The notes: a model not told the origin generated them from the letters alone. Positions 16,237 to 25,534 are shown, numbered from the stretch's first letter. The stretch: DNA of 64,000 nt from Pleomorphochaeta sp963678575 (GCA_963678575.2 CAXXHV010000002.1:2294001-2358000); one strand, 5' to 3'. A program made the numbers and translations.

Positions 16237-17403
16237 TTATTTCGTAAACAATATTTCTGCACTTTTTGTTGGTGAAAAATCTTTCCAAGTAGGTTCAAAG
16301 CCAAAAATATGTCCGTATTCCTCCATCTTTTCATGGTAGATTTCAAGAGCTTCTTCACTTATTAATAACATAATTGAACCACTATTTCCATCAAAGACAA
16401 GGTGGGCACCTATACAGCCTTCAATCTCACCAGCTCTTTTTACTAACCAATCTACTTCTGGACAAGTTATCTCAAGTTTATCTCTTAAGTCAACTTGTGC
16501 TCTATTCATAACCCTACCATATAGCACAGCTTGGTTTTGTTCAAGCAGATTCTTAGCTTCTTGAGCAAATCTAGATTCTCTAAGCGTAAAAACACAAATA
16601 TTTCTATATTTTTCTTCAATAGGAATTATCCTTGAAGCTATATCTTTTTCTGGAATTTCTCTTCTTGGAACATCTTTATAAAAAGCATGTAATTTATATA
16701 GAGCTAATTGTGTTAATTTATGAGCAAATATATTTTCTTCTCTCATTGCTTGAGGAGGAATTTTACTATCAATAATCACAGTCTTATATTGAGATCTTTC
16801 TTGAGTAAAAGGATATTCAACAAATTGATAAGTACTATGTTGATGATCAAAAAAAACTACTTTATTTTCAAGTCCATTAAGTAGTGTCATTAAATCACCA
16901 ATCCTACATATTTCATTATTAAAAGATGTGTTTGCCTGATGGACAACTCTAACAATATCTTGTTGATTTAATTCTAATTCAAATAAAGAATTTAAAGCTA
17001 AACAAGTCGCAATTGCTAAACTTGTACTCAAGGAAGTATTATCACTATTTAAACCATCACCATCTAATGTAATATTCATTCCAACAAAAGAATGCCCCTC
17101 TTTTATTAAAACAGCAATAACAGCTTTTACATAATTAGCCCATCTATCTTCTTTTCGAAATCTTAAAGCATTTATTGCAAATCTCTTTCTATCACTACCA
17201 TCAGCTTTAAAAACTTTTATTAAATTATCATTTCTTTTTGAGATAGCAATTAAAACAGAATTTATACCACAACAAAGAATAGAATATCCTTGGCATGCAT
17301 CTGCAAAGGCACCAAACAAAGTACAAACAATTGGAGCTTTTGCGATTACTTGAGGTTCAACTTTATCATAATTCTTTTTATGTTTAGCAATGATATTATT
17401 CAT
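16237..17403 (-). CDS. degenerate galactokinase-like GHMP-family protein
   Basis: A 388-residue protein with galactokinase layout but eroded catalytic motifs. The signature that usually reads GRVNLIGEHTDY is APIVCTLFGAFADACQG here, so the sugar-binding Glu-His-Asp are gone. The glycine/serine-rich ATP loop (PxGxGLSSSAA) appears as DGDGLNSDNTSLSTSLA, and the catalytic-Asp helix as EICRIGDLMTLL. The C-terminal half keeps recognisable pieces (YGRVMNRAQVDLRDKLEITCPEVDWLV, where galactokinase has LMxxSHxSLRDxxxVSxPELDxLV). It may be a sugar-sensing or structural homologue or a kinase with a new substrate; authentic galactose phosphorylation is unlikely. It heads the cluster with surE. Confidence 0.7.
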   Translation of the reverse strand: MNNIIAKHKKNYDKVEPQVIAKAPIVCTLFGAFADACQGYSILCCGINSVLIAISKRNDNLIKVFKADGSDRKRFAINALRFRKEDRWANYVKAVIAVLIKEGHSFVGMNITLDGDGLNSDNTSLSTSLAIATCLALNSLFELELNQQDIVRVVHQANTSFNNEICRIGDLMTLLNGLENKVVFFDHQHSTYQFVEYPFTQERSQYKTVIIDSKIPPQAMREENIFAHKLTQLALYKLHAFYKDVPRREIPEKDIASRIIPIEEKYRNICVFTLRESRFAQEAKNLLEQNQAVLYGRVMNRAQVDLRDKLEITCPEVDWLVKRAGEIEGCIGAHLVFDGNSGSIMLLISEEALEIYHEKMEEYGHIFGFEPTWKDFSPTKSAEILFTK

Positions 17404-17474
17404 AAATAGCCCTTTTTCTTTAGTCTATGCTATCATAAGCCATATTGCAACAAAAAAATAAAAAATAGAAATCC

Positions 17475-17509
17475 AAAAAAAAGACCACTGATATAACTCA
17501 GTGGCTCTT
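17475..17509 (-). terminator. Rho-independent terminator after rpmE
   Basis: On the minus strand AAGAGCCACTGA (17509-17498) pairs with TCAGTGGTCTT (17491-17481) and runs into eight T residues. Confidence 0.9.
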
Positions 17510-17515
17510 AGGTAA

Positions 17516-17719
17516 TTATTTTGAAATACCGTATCTTTTTTTAAAGCGTTCTACACGACCTGTTGTGTCAACAAGTTTTTGAGTACCTGTGTAGTATGGG
17601 TGACAAGCAGAACAAATTTCTACTTCAACGTTTTTTGCGGTTGTTTTTGTTTTAAAAACATTACCACATGAACAATGAATTTCTTGTAATTCATATTTTG
17701 GATGAATATTTTCTTTCAT
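17516..17719 (-). CDS. rpmE: ribosomal protein bL31
   Basis: A 67-residue large-subunit protein. The zinc-binding form is indicated by HCSCGN and CSACHPYYTGTQKLVDTTGRVERF split across the protein, giving four cysteine ligands. It follows rho on the same strand after 68 bases, an order that I recall in treponemes, and has its own terminator. The spacer from rho carries a possible 7-bp stem TTTGCTG/CAGCAAA. A GGAGG site lies close before the ATG. Confidence 0.96.
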   Translation of the reverse strand: MKENIHPKYELQEIHCSCGNVFKTKTTAKNVEVEICSACHPYYTGTQKLVDTTGRVERFKKRYGISK

Positions 17720-17787
17720 AGATCCTCCACATATATCTTAATTTGCTGATACGATTTTACTCTTGACAGCAAACAAATTTCATAAAT

Positions 17788-19848
17788 TTATTTAGCAATA
17801 GCTGTATTAATAGATTTAAAGAACGCTTCATTATTCTTTGCTTTTCGCATTTTGTCAATAAGGAAAGGGGTCTGATCTACCTCATCCATATCATTTATTG
17901 CATTTCTTATTATCCAAATACGTGAAGCTTCATCACTAGGTATTAATAAATCGTCTCTTCTGGTTCCAGATTTCTTTAAGTTAATAGATGGGAATATTCT
18001 TCTATCTGACAATCTTCTATCTAAAACAATTTCATTATTACCAGTACCTTTAAATTCTTCAAAAATAACTTCATCCATTCTGGATCCAGTTTCTATCAAA
18101 GCTGTAGCTATTATTGTTAAACTCCCGCCGCCTTCCATATTTCTAGCTGCTCCAAAAAATCTTTTTGGTTTATGTAAAGCGTTTGAATCAACACCACCAC
18201 TCAAGATTTTACCACTTGCGGGTACTGTTTGGTTATAAGCTCTTGCTAAACGAGTAATAGAGTCTAATAAAATAACAACATCTTTATTAGCTTCAACCAT
18301 ACGTTTAGCTTTTTCAATAGCCATTTCTGCAACTTGAACGTGTCTTGTTGCTTGTTCATCAAAAGTAGAGGCTATTACTTCTCCTCTAACATTATCTTTC
18401 ATATCTGTTACTTCTTCAGGTCTTTCATCAACCAGTAATACAATCAATGCAATTTCAGGATAATTTTCACTTATTGCATTTGCAATTTTCTGCATCAAAA
18501 CAGTTTTACCAGTTCTTGGAGGAGCAACAATTAAAGATCTTTGCCCTTTACCTATTGGACAGAACATATCAATTAATCTAGTTGAAGCATCCTCACTACT
18601 ATTTTCTAATCGCATTCTCTCATCAGGAAATCTAGGAATTAAACTATCGAAAGAAGGTCTTTTCTTTGCTTTTATTAATTCATCATTATTTACAAGGAGT
18701 ATTCTATGTAACCCATAAAATCGTTCAGTATCTCTAGGGGTTTTAACTTGTCCATAAATTAAATCTCCAGTTCTTAAGGCATTATGGCGAATTAAATTTG
18801 ATGAAACATAAATGTCTTCAGATCCTGAAATATAACTATTTCGACTGCTTCTTAAAAAACCATAACCATCGGGCAATACTTCTAAAGTTCCTTCAACTAC
18901 TAAAGCCCCACCTTTTTGCGAATGCGATTTAAGTATTTCAGTTATTATTTCTTGTCTTTTGTAATCGTAAATATTTTCTTGATTTAACCCAAGAGCCAAT
19001 CCTTTTTCTCTAAGTAAATCAAAACTCATACAATAATAATCATTAATGAATAATTTATCAGCATCAGGATTTTCATCTAAATTTACTTCTTCAAATCTTT
19101 CTTCATTATATTTTTTATTATTATTGTTTTTATTTCTATTATTTCTAGAAGAATTATTTCTCTTATTATTATTATTATTGTTATTGTTGTTGTTGTTATT
19201 TCTTGAAGAAACCCTTCTATTATTATTTTGAGGATTACTTTGTGAATTATTTTGATTATTTATTTTTTGAGTGTTTTCTTCTTTAGATTTTTCTGAATCG
19301 GATGAAGAATCATTATTTTTTACAGTATCTATTTCTGTTTCAACATTTGAATTAGGATTTGAATTGTCTTTTGAAGTTTTTACTTTTTTTTCTTCTTTTG
19401 TTAAATTATTAACTTTTTCAATTGATTTAACATTTTTTTTCTTTGGATAAACTTTTTTTGATTCAGTCTTTTTCTCTTTTATGACTTTAACGGATTCTTC
19501 ATTTGAAGTAACGTTCTCTTTTTCTTTATCTTCAGTTTTTTTTATTTGAACACGCTTTTTTTGTGGTTCTTTTTTTTCAATAATGGGTATATTTTCTTTT
19601 ATTGGATCCAATTCAAGTTCTAATTGGGTATCATCAGTTTTTTCAACTTTTTTTCTTGTTGTTCTTTTTCTCTTAGGTTCTGTTTTAACTTTTTCAAGTT
19701 TACTAGCATCTTCTAATTTTTCTGTACTATCATTTTTCTTTGATTCGACTGCTGTTTTTTTAATTCTTTTTTTTAAAACAACTTTTACACTCTTTTTTTC
19801 GTCAGTTGCAGGATTTTTTTCACTATCTTGCTTAACTTCTTCAGCCAT
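17788..19848 (-). CDS. rho: transcription termination factor Rho with Asn-rich insert
   Basis: An RNA-dependent hexameric ATPase that ends transcription. At 686 residues it is about 260 longer than E. coli Rho, all of it N-terminal. Residues 1-190 are Lys/Glu-rich and disordered. Residues about 195-248 are Asn/Arg/Ser-rich with twelve consecutive asparagines (217-228). The conserved protein begins near 268: DYYCMSFDLLREKG (Rho N-domain), the cold-shock-like RNA site DGYGFLRSSRNSY, Walker A APPRTGKT near 485, VDERPEEV, and the secondary RNA-site loops. The core therefore looks fully functional. The Asn run is encoded by imperfect AAT/AAC repeats (19165-19200). It follows cinA and precedes rpmE. 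Confidence 0.97.
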   Translation of the reverse strand: MAEEVKQDSEKNPATDEKKSVKVVLKKRIKKTAVESKKNDSTEKLEDASKLEKVKTEPKRKRTTRKKVEKTDDTQLELELDPIKENIPIIEKKEPQKKRVQIKKTEDKEKENVTSNEESVKVIKEKKTESKKVYPKKKNVKSIEKVNNLTKEEKKVKTSKDNSNPNSNVETEIDTVKNNDSSSDSEKSKEENTQKINNQNNSQSNPQNNNRRVSSRNNNNNNNNNNNNKRNNSSRNNRNKNNNNKKYNEERFEEVNLDENPDADKLFINDYYCMSFDLLREKGLALGLNQENIYDYKRQEIITEILKSHSQKGGALVVEGTLEVLPDGYGFLRSSRNSYISGSEDIYVSSNLIRHNALRTGDLIYGQVKTPRDTERFYGLHRILLVNNDELIKAKKRPSFDSLIPRFPDERMRLENSSEDASTRLIDMFCPIGKGQRSLIVAPPRTGKTVLMQKIANAISENYPEIALIVLLVDERPEEVTDMKDNVRGEVIASTFDEQATRHVQVAEMAIEKAKRMVEANKDVVILLDSITRLARAYNQTVPASGKILSGGVDSNALHKPKRFFGAARNMEGGGSLTIIATALIETGSRMDEVIFEEFKGTGNNEIVLDRRLSDRRIFPSINLKKSGTRRDDLLIPSDEASRIWIIRNAINDMDEVDQTPFLIDKMRKAKNNEAFFKSINTAIAK

Positions 19849-19910
19849 AAAATAAGCTCCGTTTTTGTTATTTAAGTTTTTGATATTTTATTATGATATA
19901 CAAAGAAATA

Positions 19911-19936
19911 AATTAGGTTAATCACCACACCTAATT
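19911..19936 (-). promoter_or_regulatory. hairpin in the rho leader
   Basis: AATTAGGT and ACCTAATT (19911-19918 and 19929-19936) form an 8-bp stem 63 bases before the rho ATG. GTTAAT and ATTAAC, which overlap it, could form a competing 6-bp stem. The 213-base cinA-rho spacer shows no clear consensus promoter. Confidence 0.4.
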
Positions 19937-20061
19937 AACTTTACATCAATTTTATTTATAAGGATATATTAGTATTTAAACTAGAAATCTTTTTGTTTTA
20001 TTTGCAGATTATAGTTTAAATATAAATCTTTTTTAAAAAAGATTATTAGCTTTTTGATATA

Positions 20062-21318
20062 TTAAATATATGCCCACTTATCAATAATGTCAAGCAAAGT
20101 ATTTCCCTTTAAGTATAAGCTTGTTAATAAAAAAGCGGCTACAGCTGCTCTATTTCTTATTCCACGTCTTGAAGTAACACTAAAGTGTAAACAAACTGCT
20201 TGTGGTTCTAAATTTTTTGAACTAAAACCGAACCAAACGGTGCCAACAGGTTTTTCAGAAGTTCCACCATTGGGACCTGCAATACCAGATATTGAGAAAG
20301 CAAAATCAGTATTCAATAAAGATCTTACATTTGTAGCCATTTCTATTACAGTTTGCTTTGAAACAGCCCCATATTTTTTTAAAGTGTCTTCCTTTACACC
20401 TAAGACTTTCTGTTTTACTTCATTTGAATAACTTACAACACCACCTTCAAAAAAAGAAGAGCTACCACTTTTTTCTGTAAGCAATTGGGCACAGAGCCCA
20501 CCAGTACAGCTTTCGGCGCAACTAATAGAATATTTATTGGACAATAAATCATTAATAAGAATATCAATAGCTTCTATGTTTCCATCAAGTATTAACTCTT
20601 TACCAACTTGCTCTTTCAATAATTCAATCATTCTATTTGAGTTCTCTCCAGAAACAAACAAACTAATTCTATTATCTTGAAAACGAGTGCCCCAAGTCGT
20701 ATTTTTTATATCTAAACTTTCACAAACTTCTTCTAATTTACTTTCACATATTAGAAATGTTGATAATTCAGTATTTGATTTTTCTGTATATCCTATATAA
20801 TCTTTTACGATAGGCATAACATCATTAAAAAACATAGGTTTTAATTCTCTTGGAGGTCCAGGCATACTAAAAATAAGAGTCTCATTTTCATTGTTAACTA
20901 CTTTTCCCCAAAACCCCGCAGCGGTACCTAAAGGATTAGGTAACAAATTAAATCCTTCCGGAATCAATGTTTGAGAATAATTTGCGCCTTTAATTCTTTC
21001 TCCAATTCTTTCAAATAATAAATCATAAGCTTTTTTATTTTCAACAAGCTTTTTTTGAGAAACATTAGAAATTGAAATTCTAGTTAAATCATCACTAGTT
21101 GGACCTAATCCGCCAGTTACAAATATTAAATCATTATTATTTAACCAAGAATTTAAAACATTCTCGATTGATCCATCATCATTTATTATTGAAATTTGAT
21201 TGACCGTTATATTTAATTCATTCAATTGTTTAGAAATCATTTTTGAATGTTTATCTTCAATAATTCCCTTAGTTAATTCAGTACCAATAATACATATTGA
21301 AGCACTCTTATTCTTCAT
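20062..21318 (-). CDS. cinA: CinA-like nicotinamide-nucleotide amidase
   Basis: A two-domain protein of 418 residues. The N-terminal half is a MoaB/MogA-like COG1058 domain (IGTELTKGIIEDKHS; VTGGLGPTSDDLTR) that in other bacteria hydrolyses ADP-ribose. The C-terminal half is the PncC domain that deamidates NMN, with SCAESCTGGLCAQLLT and SISGIAGPNGGT carrying the catalytic serine region. It is thus a pyridine-nucleotide recycling enzyme; the competence link is historical. It overlaps the lnt stop by 11 bases, so it is translationally coupled, and rho follows. Confidence 0.95.
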   Translation of the reverse strand: MKNKSASICIIGTELTKGIIEDKHSKMISKQLNELNITVNQISIINDDGSIENVLNSWLNNNDLIFVTGGLGPTSDDLTRISISNVSQKKLVENKKAYDLLFERIGERIKGANYSQTLIPEGFNLLPNPLGTAAGFWGKVVNNENETLIFSMPGPPRELKPMFFNDVMPIVKDYIGYTEKSNTELSTFLICESKLEEVCESLDIKNTTWGTRFQDNRISLFVSGENSNRMIELLKEQVGKELILDGNIEAIDILINDLLSNKYSISCAESCTGGLCAQLLTEKSGSSSFFEGGVVSYSNEVKQKVLGVKEDTLKKYGAVSKQTVIEMATNVRSLLNTDFAFSISGIAGPNGGTSEKPVGTVWFGFSSKNLEPQAVCLHFSVTSRRGIRNRAAVAAFLLTSLYLKGNTLLDIIDKWAYI

Positions 21319-22975
21319 TTTTTCCTCGATTAATTACTTTAAATAATAAAGCTACTGCTAATAATATAGCAGAAATATAAACACTGATTTTTGCAAATAA
21401 ATTTGGATGAATAGTATAAAACGTACTTCCATTTGCTTCAGTAGTATAAACAGGAATATTATAAATCTTCCAACCTGGATGAAAAGGCTTCATAGGATCA
21501 ATAATTCTACCTACAGGGTCTATTTCACAAGTTATCCCACTATTAGTACTTCTAATTGTTGATTTTCTATTTTCTATTGATCTAAATATTCCAATCGCAG
21601 CATGCTGCATTTCACTAACCACAGAATAAGCCCATCCATCATTAGTCATATTTACAAGTACATTTGCCCCGTTTTGAACGAAATTAGCAGACAACTCCCC
21701 AAATACATCTTCAAAACAAATTGGTGTTGAAAAAGTAATACCTCTTTCAGCTGTAAAAACTACAGGATCAGTTCCTTTTTCCCACCAATGATAATCATTA
21801 GCTTTTAATAAAGCATATAAGTGAGGCATTTGCTTTTGATATGGGAAATGTTCAGTAAATGGAACTAAATGTTGTTTTCGATAAGTCTGTTCAATTTTAC
21901 CGTTATTAAAATATATTACAGTATTATAATCTTTTCTATTCCAATCTCCATTTTCCAAAATAGCAGGTTTAGATTCATCATCAAGAACACCTTCTGGATT
22001 TCCTGTTAGTAAAGGAACAGATAACTCTTTCCCAAAATTAACAAATTCTTCAACTAATTCACGTGTATCCTCATCACTTGGATATTTTTCATGCCAGGCT
22101 ACACTAGGAACAAATGCAGTTTCACTCCAAATAACAATATCAGGATTTTGAGTAAGTGATTCTAATGAATATAATCTAAGATTATTAAAATTCCTTTTAT
22201 ATGTTATATATCCACCTTTCCAGGTATCACTACTATGTTGAACACTAGCAACTTTCCAATAATCTTGAGGTTCCTTGTTATCCCATTTATTCATAGAAAC
22301 AAATCCAAAAATAAGAATAAAAATAAAAACTATTAAGAATACAACTTCATCAACAATATATTCTTTTATGAAGGCTTTAAAAGGAGTTGCTTTGTTTGTT
22401 AGAAAATCTCCTAAATATATTCCAAAAAATATTTGAGGAAGAACCATTATAAAATTTATTCCCCAAATGCCTGTAATAGATACTATTTGAATAAAAGGAA
22501 TAAATCTATATGGAGCATAGCCTAATATACCATAGGGATAACCAGCAAACCAATTCTGAGAAAGATATGTATAAGCTGTATATATTATGGCATTAATAAT
22601 AAACCCTCTTTTCTTGAAGGTTGAATCAATTAATTTAAATAATGGAAAAGCAATTAAAAGTTCACCACCTTTAATAATTGGGACTATTAAAATAGCTAAA
22701 GGGTGAAATGTTTTTAACCAATAATTAAAAAACAGATAAAATACAAATCCATAAATAAAACCATAAACTGGTGTTAAATACCATTTAGTATTATGAATTA
22801 CAGCAAACATTGGAATTAAAGCAATAAAAGATAAAATCCAAATACCATTAATATTTATAAAACTTGGAAAAGCAATTGCTAATACAAATGCGGATATAAT
22901 TAACAATAAAACCTCAGAGACAATAGTCCTGAGGTTTCTTGTAGAGTTTATTTTGAACAAATTGAAGATCTCCAT
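21308..22975 (-). CDS. lnt: apolipoprotein N-acyltransferase
   Basis: An inner-membrane enzyme that adds the third acyl chain to lipoprotein N-terminal cysteine, implying a diderm with triacylated lipoproteins. The 555-residue protein has about seven N-terminal hydrophobic segments, then a nitrilase-like periplasmic domain. The catalytic triad is visible: Glu in IVIWSETAFVP, Lys in YRKQHLVPFTEH and Cys in STPICFEDVFGE. A last membrane helix closes the C-terminus (FAKISVYISAILLAVALLF). It is slightly longer than the E. coli enzyme (512). It follows the HU gene by 15 bases and overlaps cinA. Confidence 0.95.
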   Translation of the reverse strand: MEIFNLFKINSTRNLRTIVSEVLLLIISAFVLAIAFPSFININGIWILSFIALIPMFAVIHNTKWYLTPVYGFIYGFVFYLFFNYWLKTFHPLAILIVPIIKGGELLIAFPLFKLIDSTFKKRGFIINAIIYTAYTYLSQNWFAGYPYGILGYAPYRFIPFIQIVSITGIWGINFIMVLPQIFFGIYLGDFLTNKATPFKAFIKEYIVDEVVFLIVFIFILIFGFVSMNKWDNKEPQDYWKVASVQHSSDTWKGGYITYKRNFNNLRLYSLESLTQNPDIVIWSETAFVPSVAWHEKYPSDEDTRELVEEFVNFGKELSVPLLTGNPEGVLDDESKPAILENGDWNRKDYNTVIYFNNGKIEQTYRKQHLVPFTEHFPYQKQMPHLYALLKANDYHWWEKGTDPVVFTAERGITFSTPICFEDVFGELSANFVQNGANVLVNMTNDGWAYSVVSEMQHAAIGIFRSIENRKSTIRSTNSGITCEIDPVGRIIDPMKPFHPGWKIYNIPVYTTEANGSTFYTIHPNLFAKISVYISAILLAVALLFKVINRGKNEE

Positions 22976-22990
22976 TTTTTGGAAATTGAA

Positions 22991-23317
22991 TTAACCACGA
23001 AGGTTCCAAACTCTTTCTTTCAACTCACGACCTGGTCTAAAAAAAGCCACTCCGTGAGTATCAACAGTTACAGGAGCACCAGTTTTAGGATTATGTGCAC
23101 GATCTCTTTGTTTTCTTGTATGTACTTCAAATGTACCAAATCCTCTGAGTTCTATAACTTGATCTCTTTTTAGACCATCTTTAACTTCTTCAAAGAACTC
23201 ATCAATTAGCATATGAATTTCTGCTTTTGTAATATCAGTATCTTCATAACGTTCTTTTAATTTAGAATACAAATTATCGATAATTAAAGATTTTGTTAAT
23301 TTGTTGGATTCTGCCAT
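22991..23317 (-). CDS. hup: HU-family DNA-binding protein
   Basis: A nucleoid-associated DNA-bending protein of 108 residues, slightly longer than the usual 90 because of N- and C-terminal extensions. The HU/IHF signature is clear: ELRGFGTFEVHTRKQRDRA with the arm tip RAHNPKTGAPV and FRPGRELKERV. HU and IHF subtypes cannot be separated safely. It lies between bS20 and lnt, an order that I recall in Treponema. The ATG has a purine-rich AAGGAGC site. Confidence 0.96.
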   Translation of the reverse strand: MAESNKLTKSLIIDNLYSKLKERYEDTDITKAEIHMLIDEFFEEVKDGLKRDQVIELRGFGTFEVHTRKQRDRAHNPKTGAPVTVDTHGVAFFRPGRELKERVWNLRG

Positions 23318-23357
23318 GAAAAATGCTCCTTAACAATATTTTTTATTAATTATAATA

Positions 23358-23621
23358 CTAGTTTAACTTTGCTAATGCTGCATAAAGTCTAGATTTCTTA
23401 CGACTTGAAGTATTTCTGTGTAAAATTCCTTTGCTTGTTGCAGAATCTAATAATTTAAAGCTTTCTTTCATTGCTAATTCAGCTGCAGCTTTATCCTCAG
23501 CTAAAATACATTTTTCAAATTTTTTTATAGCTGTGCGTACTTCGCTCTTTACAGCACGATTTCTCATGCGATGAGTGATATTTTGTCTTTCTCTTTTTTT
23601 TGCAGAATTGTTTTGTGACAC
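23358..23621 (-). CDS. rpsT: ribosomal protein bS20
   Basis: An 87-residue basic helical protein of the small subunit that binds 16S rRNA. Typical text includes NSAKKRERQNITHRMRNRAVKS and the C-terminal GILHRNTSSRKKSRLYAAL. The start is GTG (23619-23621) with a full GGAGG site 8 bases upstream. It is the first gene of the rpsT-HU-lnt-cinA-rho-rpmE series and has a likely promoter upstream. Confidence 0.96.
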   Translation of the reverse strand: MSQNNSAKKRERQNITHRMRNRAVKSEVRTAIKKFEKCILAEDKAAAELAMKESFKLLDSATSKGILHRNTSSRKKSRLYAALAKLN

Positions 23622-23712
23622 GTAATACCTCCAAAAATATTACTTATACTTTTTTGTTATTTTCTTATCATTTATAAATTTAAATGAGTTGGTCGTTTAC
23701 CAACAAGTACCT

Positions 23713-23742
23713 AAAATATCACAAGTATATAAGTTCGGTCAA
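23713..23742 (-). promoter_or_regulatory. promoter for rpsT
   Basis: On the minus strand TTGACC (23742-23737) and TATTTT (23718-23713) are 18 bases apart. The leader of about 85 bases holds a small stem (GTTGGT with ACCAAC, 23687-23702 area) that could be an autoregulatory site. Confidence 0.55.
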
Positions 23743-23823
23743 TACAAACTCAAGTATTAAGTAATAAATAATTTATTTACATATATAAATATGCATTTTT
23801 TTTTCCTATCAGTATTTAAGTAA

Positions 23824-24924
23824 CTAATCATCTAATAGTTGTTTTACATATTCTTTATCAACTACCCAAAATTTACTTTCTTCATTATACTTTGTTTTAG
23901 TTGCATCAATATTAAGCATACGCCCATCAACTGCAACAAGTAATAATTTTTTAGTAATAACATTAACCTCAGCAACTTTCATTAATTCTCTTCCGATTTT
24001 TAATTTACTTCCTTCCTGAGGATATTTCAATTTTTCTTCAACATAATAATCTTGCTCATAAGCCAAACAACATAAAAGTCTTCCACAAGGACCAGAAATT
24101 TTCATTGAATTTAGAGATAAATTTTGTTCTTTAGCCATTTTTATTGAAACTGGTTGAAGTTTATCCGTTACACTATGACAACAATAATCTCTTCCACAAA
24201 CCGCAAGACCACCAAGAACTCGGCTTTCATCTCTAACGCCAATCTGCCTTAATTCAATTCTAATTCTAAAAATACTTACCAAATCTTTTACAAGTTCTCT
24301 AAAATCAACACGAACATCAGAAGTAAAAAAGAAAACAATTTTTGGTTCAATTAATAAAAAATGAGCAGTTACCAATTTCATATCCAAATCATGTTTCTTT
24401 ATTTTTTCCCTGCATAAGGTCAAAGCTTCTTGTTCTTTAATACATAGCTCATTATATCTTTCTAAATCTTTTTTTGTTGCAATTCGCTCTAACCAGGAAA
24501 CACTATTCTTAATTTGTACTTTTCCTTTTCCACAGTGCTTGCATTCATTTTCAAGATTTTCATAATTTCTATATAAAAAAACCTCATCATCATTTGTATC
24601 AATATCCTGATTAAAATCAGAAGGAATTCCTTCGGCTATTAAATCCTCATTTCCATCAATGTCTTCAGCACAAAGACAAGCTCCACAAGGCTGAGAATCA
24701 CCACACTGATATGGTTGACCAAGTTGTGAAGCATCTCCAACTACAGCTCCTAAATCTAAACCATATCGAGTTTCAAAAATTACCTTTTCGCCTACTCTTA
24801 ACTTATTATGCCAAGCACATAAAGCTACTTCATTTGAAGCTGGGTTTTTGATTAAATATATATATCCCAAACCAGGATTTTTTTCTTCTATTTTTTCAAT
24901 AGATTTTTGTTTATTATTCTTCAT
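23824..24924 (-). CDS. ricT: PSP1-domain protein RicT/YaaT
   Basis: A cytoplasmic regulatory protein of 366 residues. The PSP1 core is recognised by LGGLAVCGRDYCCHS and SGPCGRLLCCLAYE, the cysteine-rich stretches that bind Fe-S in Bacillus RicT. There RicT works with RicA and RicF as a specificity factor for RNase Y and in phosphorelay control. Its presence alongside rny (at 42.4 kb) fits an RNA-maturation role. An additional cysteine-rich segment lies near residues 80-90 (CGDSQPCGACLC), longer than I recall for Bacillus. It stands alone with AT-rich flanks. Confidence 0.9.
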   Translation of the reverse strand: MKNNKQKSIEKIEEKNPGLGYIYLIKNPASNEVALCAWHNKLRVGEKVIFETRYGLDLGAVVGDASQLGQPYQCGDSQPCGACLCAEDIDGNEDLIAEGIPSDFNQDIDTNDDEVFLYRNYENLENECKHCGKGKVQIKNSVSWLERIATKKDLERYNELCIKEQEALTLCREKIKKHDLDMKLVTAHFLLIEPKIVFFFTSDVRVDFRELVKDLVSIFRIRIELRQIGVRDESRVLGGLAVCGRDYCCHSVTDKLQPVSIKMAKEQNLSLNSMKISGPCGRLLCCLAYEQDYYVEEKLKYPQEGSKLKIGRELMKVAEVNVITKKLLLVAVDGRMLNIDATKTKYNEESKFWVVDKEYVKQLLDD

Positions 24925-25149
24925 AAAGTTCCTATTTGCGTTACTTAGTTTAAAAAGATTCGCTACAAATTAAATTACCACGAGAAAAATAAAAAGTCAA
25001 ACATTCATAAATTCTTAGTAACTTATTTCTAAATAATAATATAAATAAGATAATTACTTAAACTAATTAAAATAATAAAGCTTCCTATTAAGAAAATATT
25101 ATATATGAAATATATATTTTATAATTAAATAAAAAGAAATTATAAGACA

Positions 25150-25534
25150 ATGATAAAAAATACCTTTGAAAAATAAAGTCCTCTTTGGAATAAGCGTTAT
25201 ATATGTGTTGGAGCTTTTCAACTATTTGAGCTATTATATTTACAATTTATGCCTAATACTATTGGGATATCGACAGTTTTAACCATGTTCCTAATTCTAC
25301 ACAAACTCATTCAACAATCCTTAAGATAAAAATAAGGTTTAGAATTTTTCCAATTATTATTCTAATATAACTCTTATTTATTCTTATAAATATTATTTAA
25401 CTCAAGAAAGACATAATACTATTATTAATGAAAAAGAAAAAAAGAAAAGTAATATACTTTTACAAAAAGAAACTTTATAAGCTTATGAAAAAGCAACCGG
25501 TTATGATTTCACAAATTTAAGCGATATTAACTAA
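25150..25534 (+). pseudogene. decayed gene, probably a small membrane protein
   Basis: No intact frame covers this stretch, yet several adjacent fragments look coding. From the ATG at 25150 the frame reads MIKNTFEK, a TAA, then SPLWNKRYICVGAFQLFELL and about 30 more residues with two hydrophobic segments to a stop. After a frame change it continues as ITLIYSYKYYLTQERHNT and, past another stop, AYEKATGYDFTNLSDIN before the terminal TAA at 25534. Internal stops and at least one frameshift suggest gene decay. The family is unrecognised. Flanking DNA (24925-25149 and 25535-25672) is plain AT-rich sequence with nothing recognisable. Confidence 0.5.

Noticed and set aside
19046..19855. Plus-strand frames rich in Leu and Phe opposite the Rho N-terminus
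   Set aside because: Mirror images of the Asn- and Lys-rich coding repeats, not genes.
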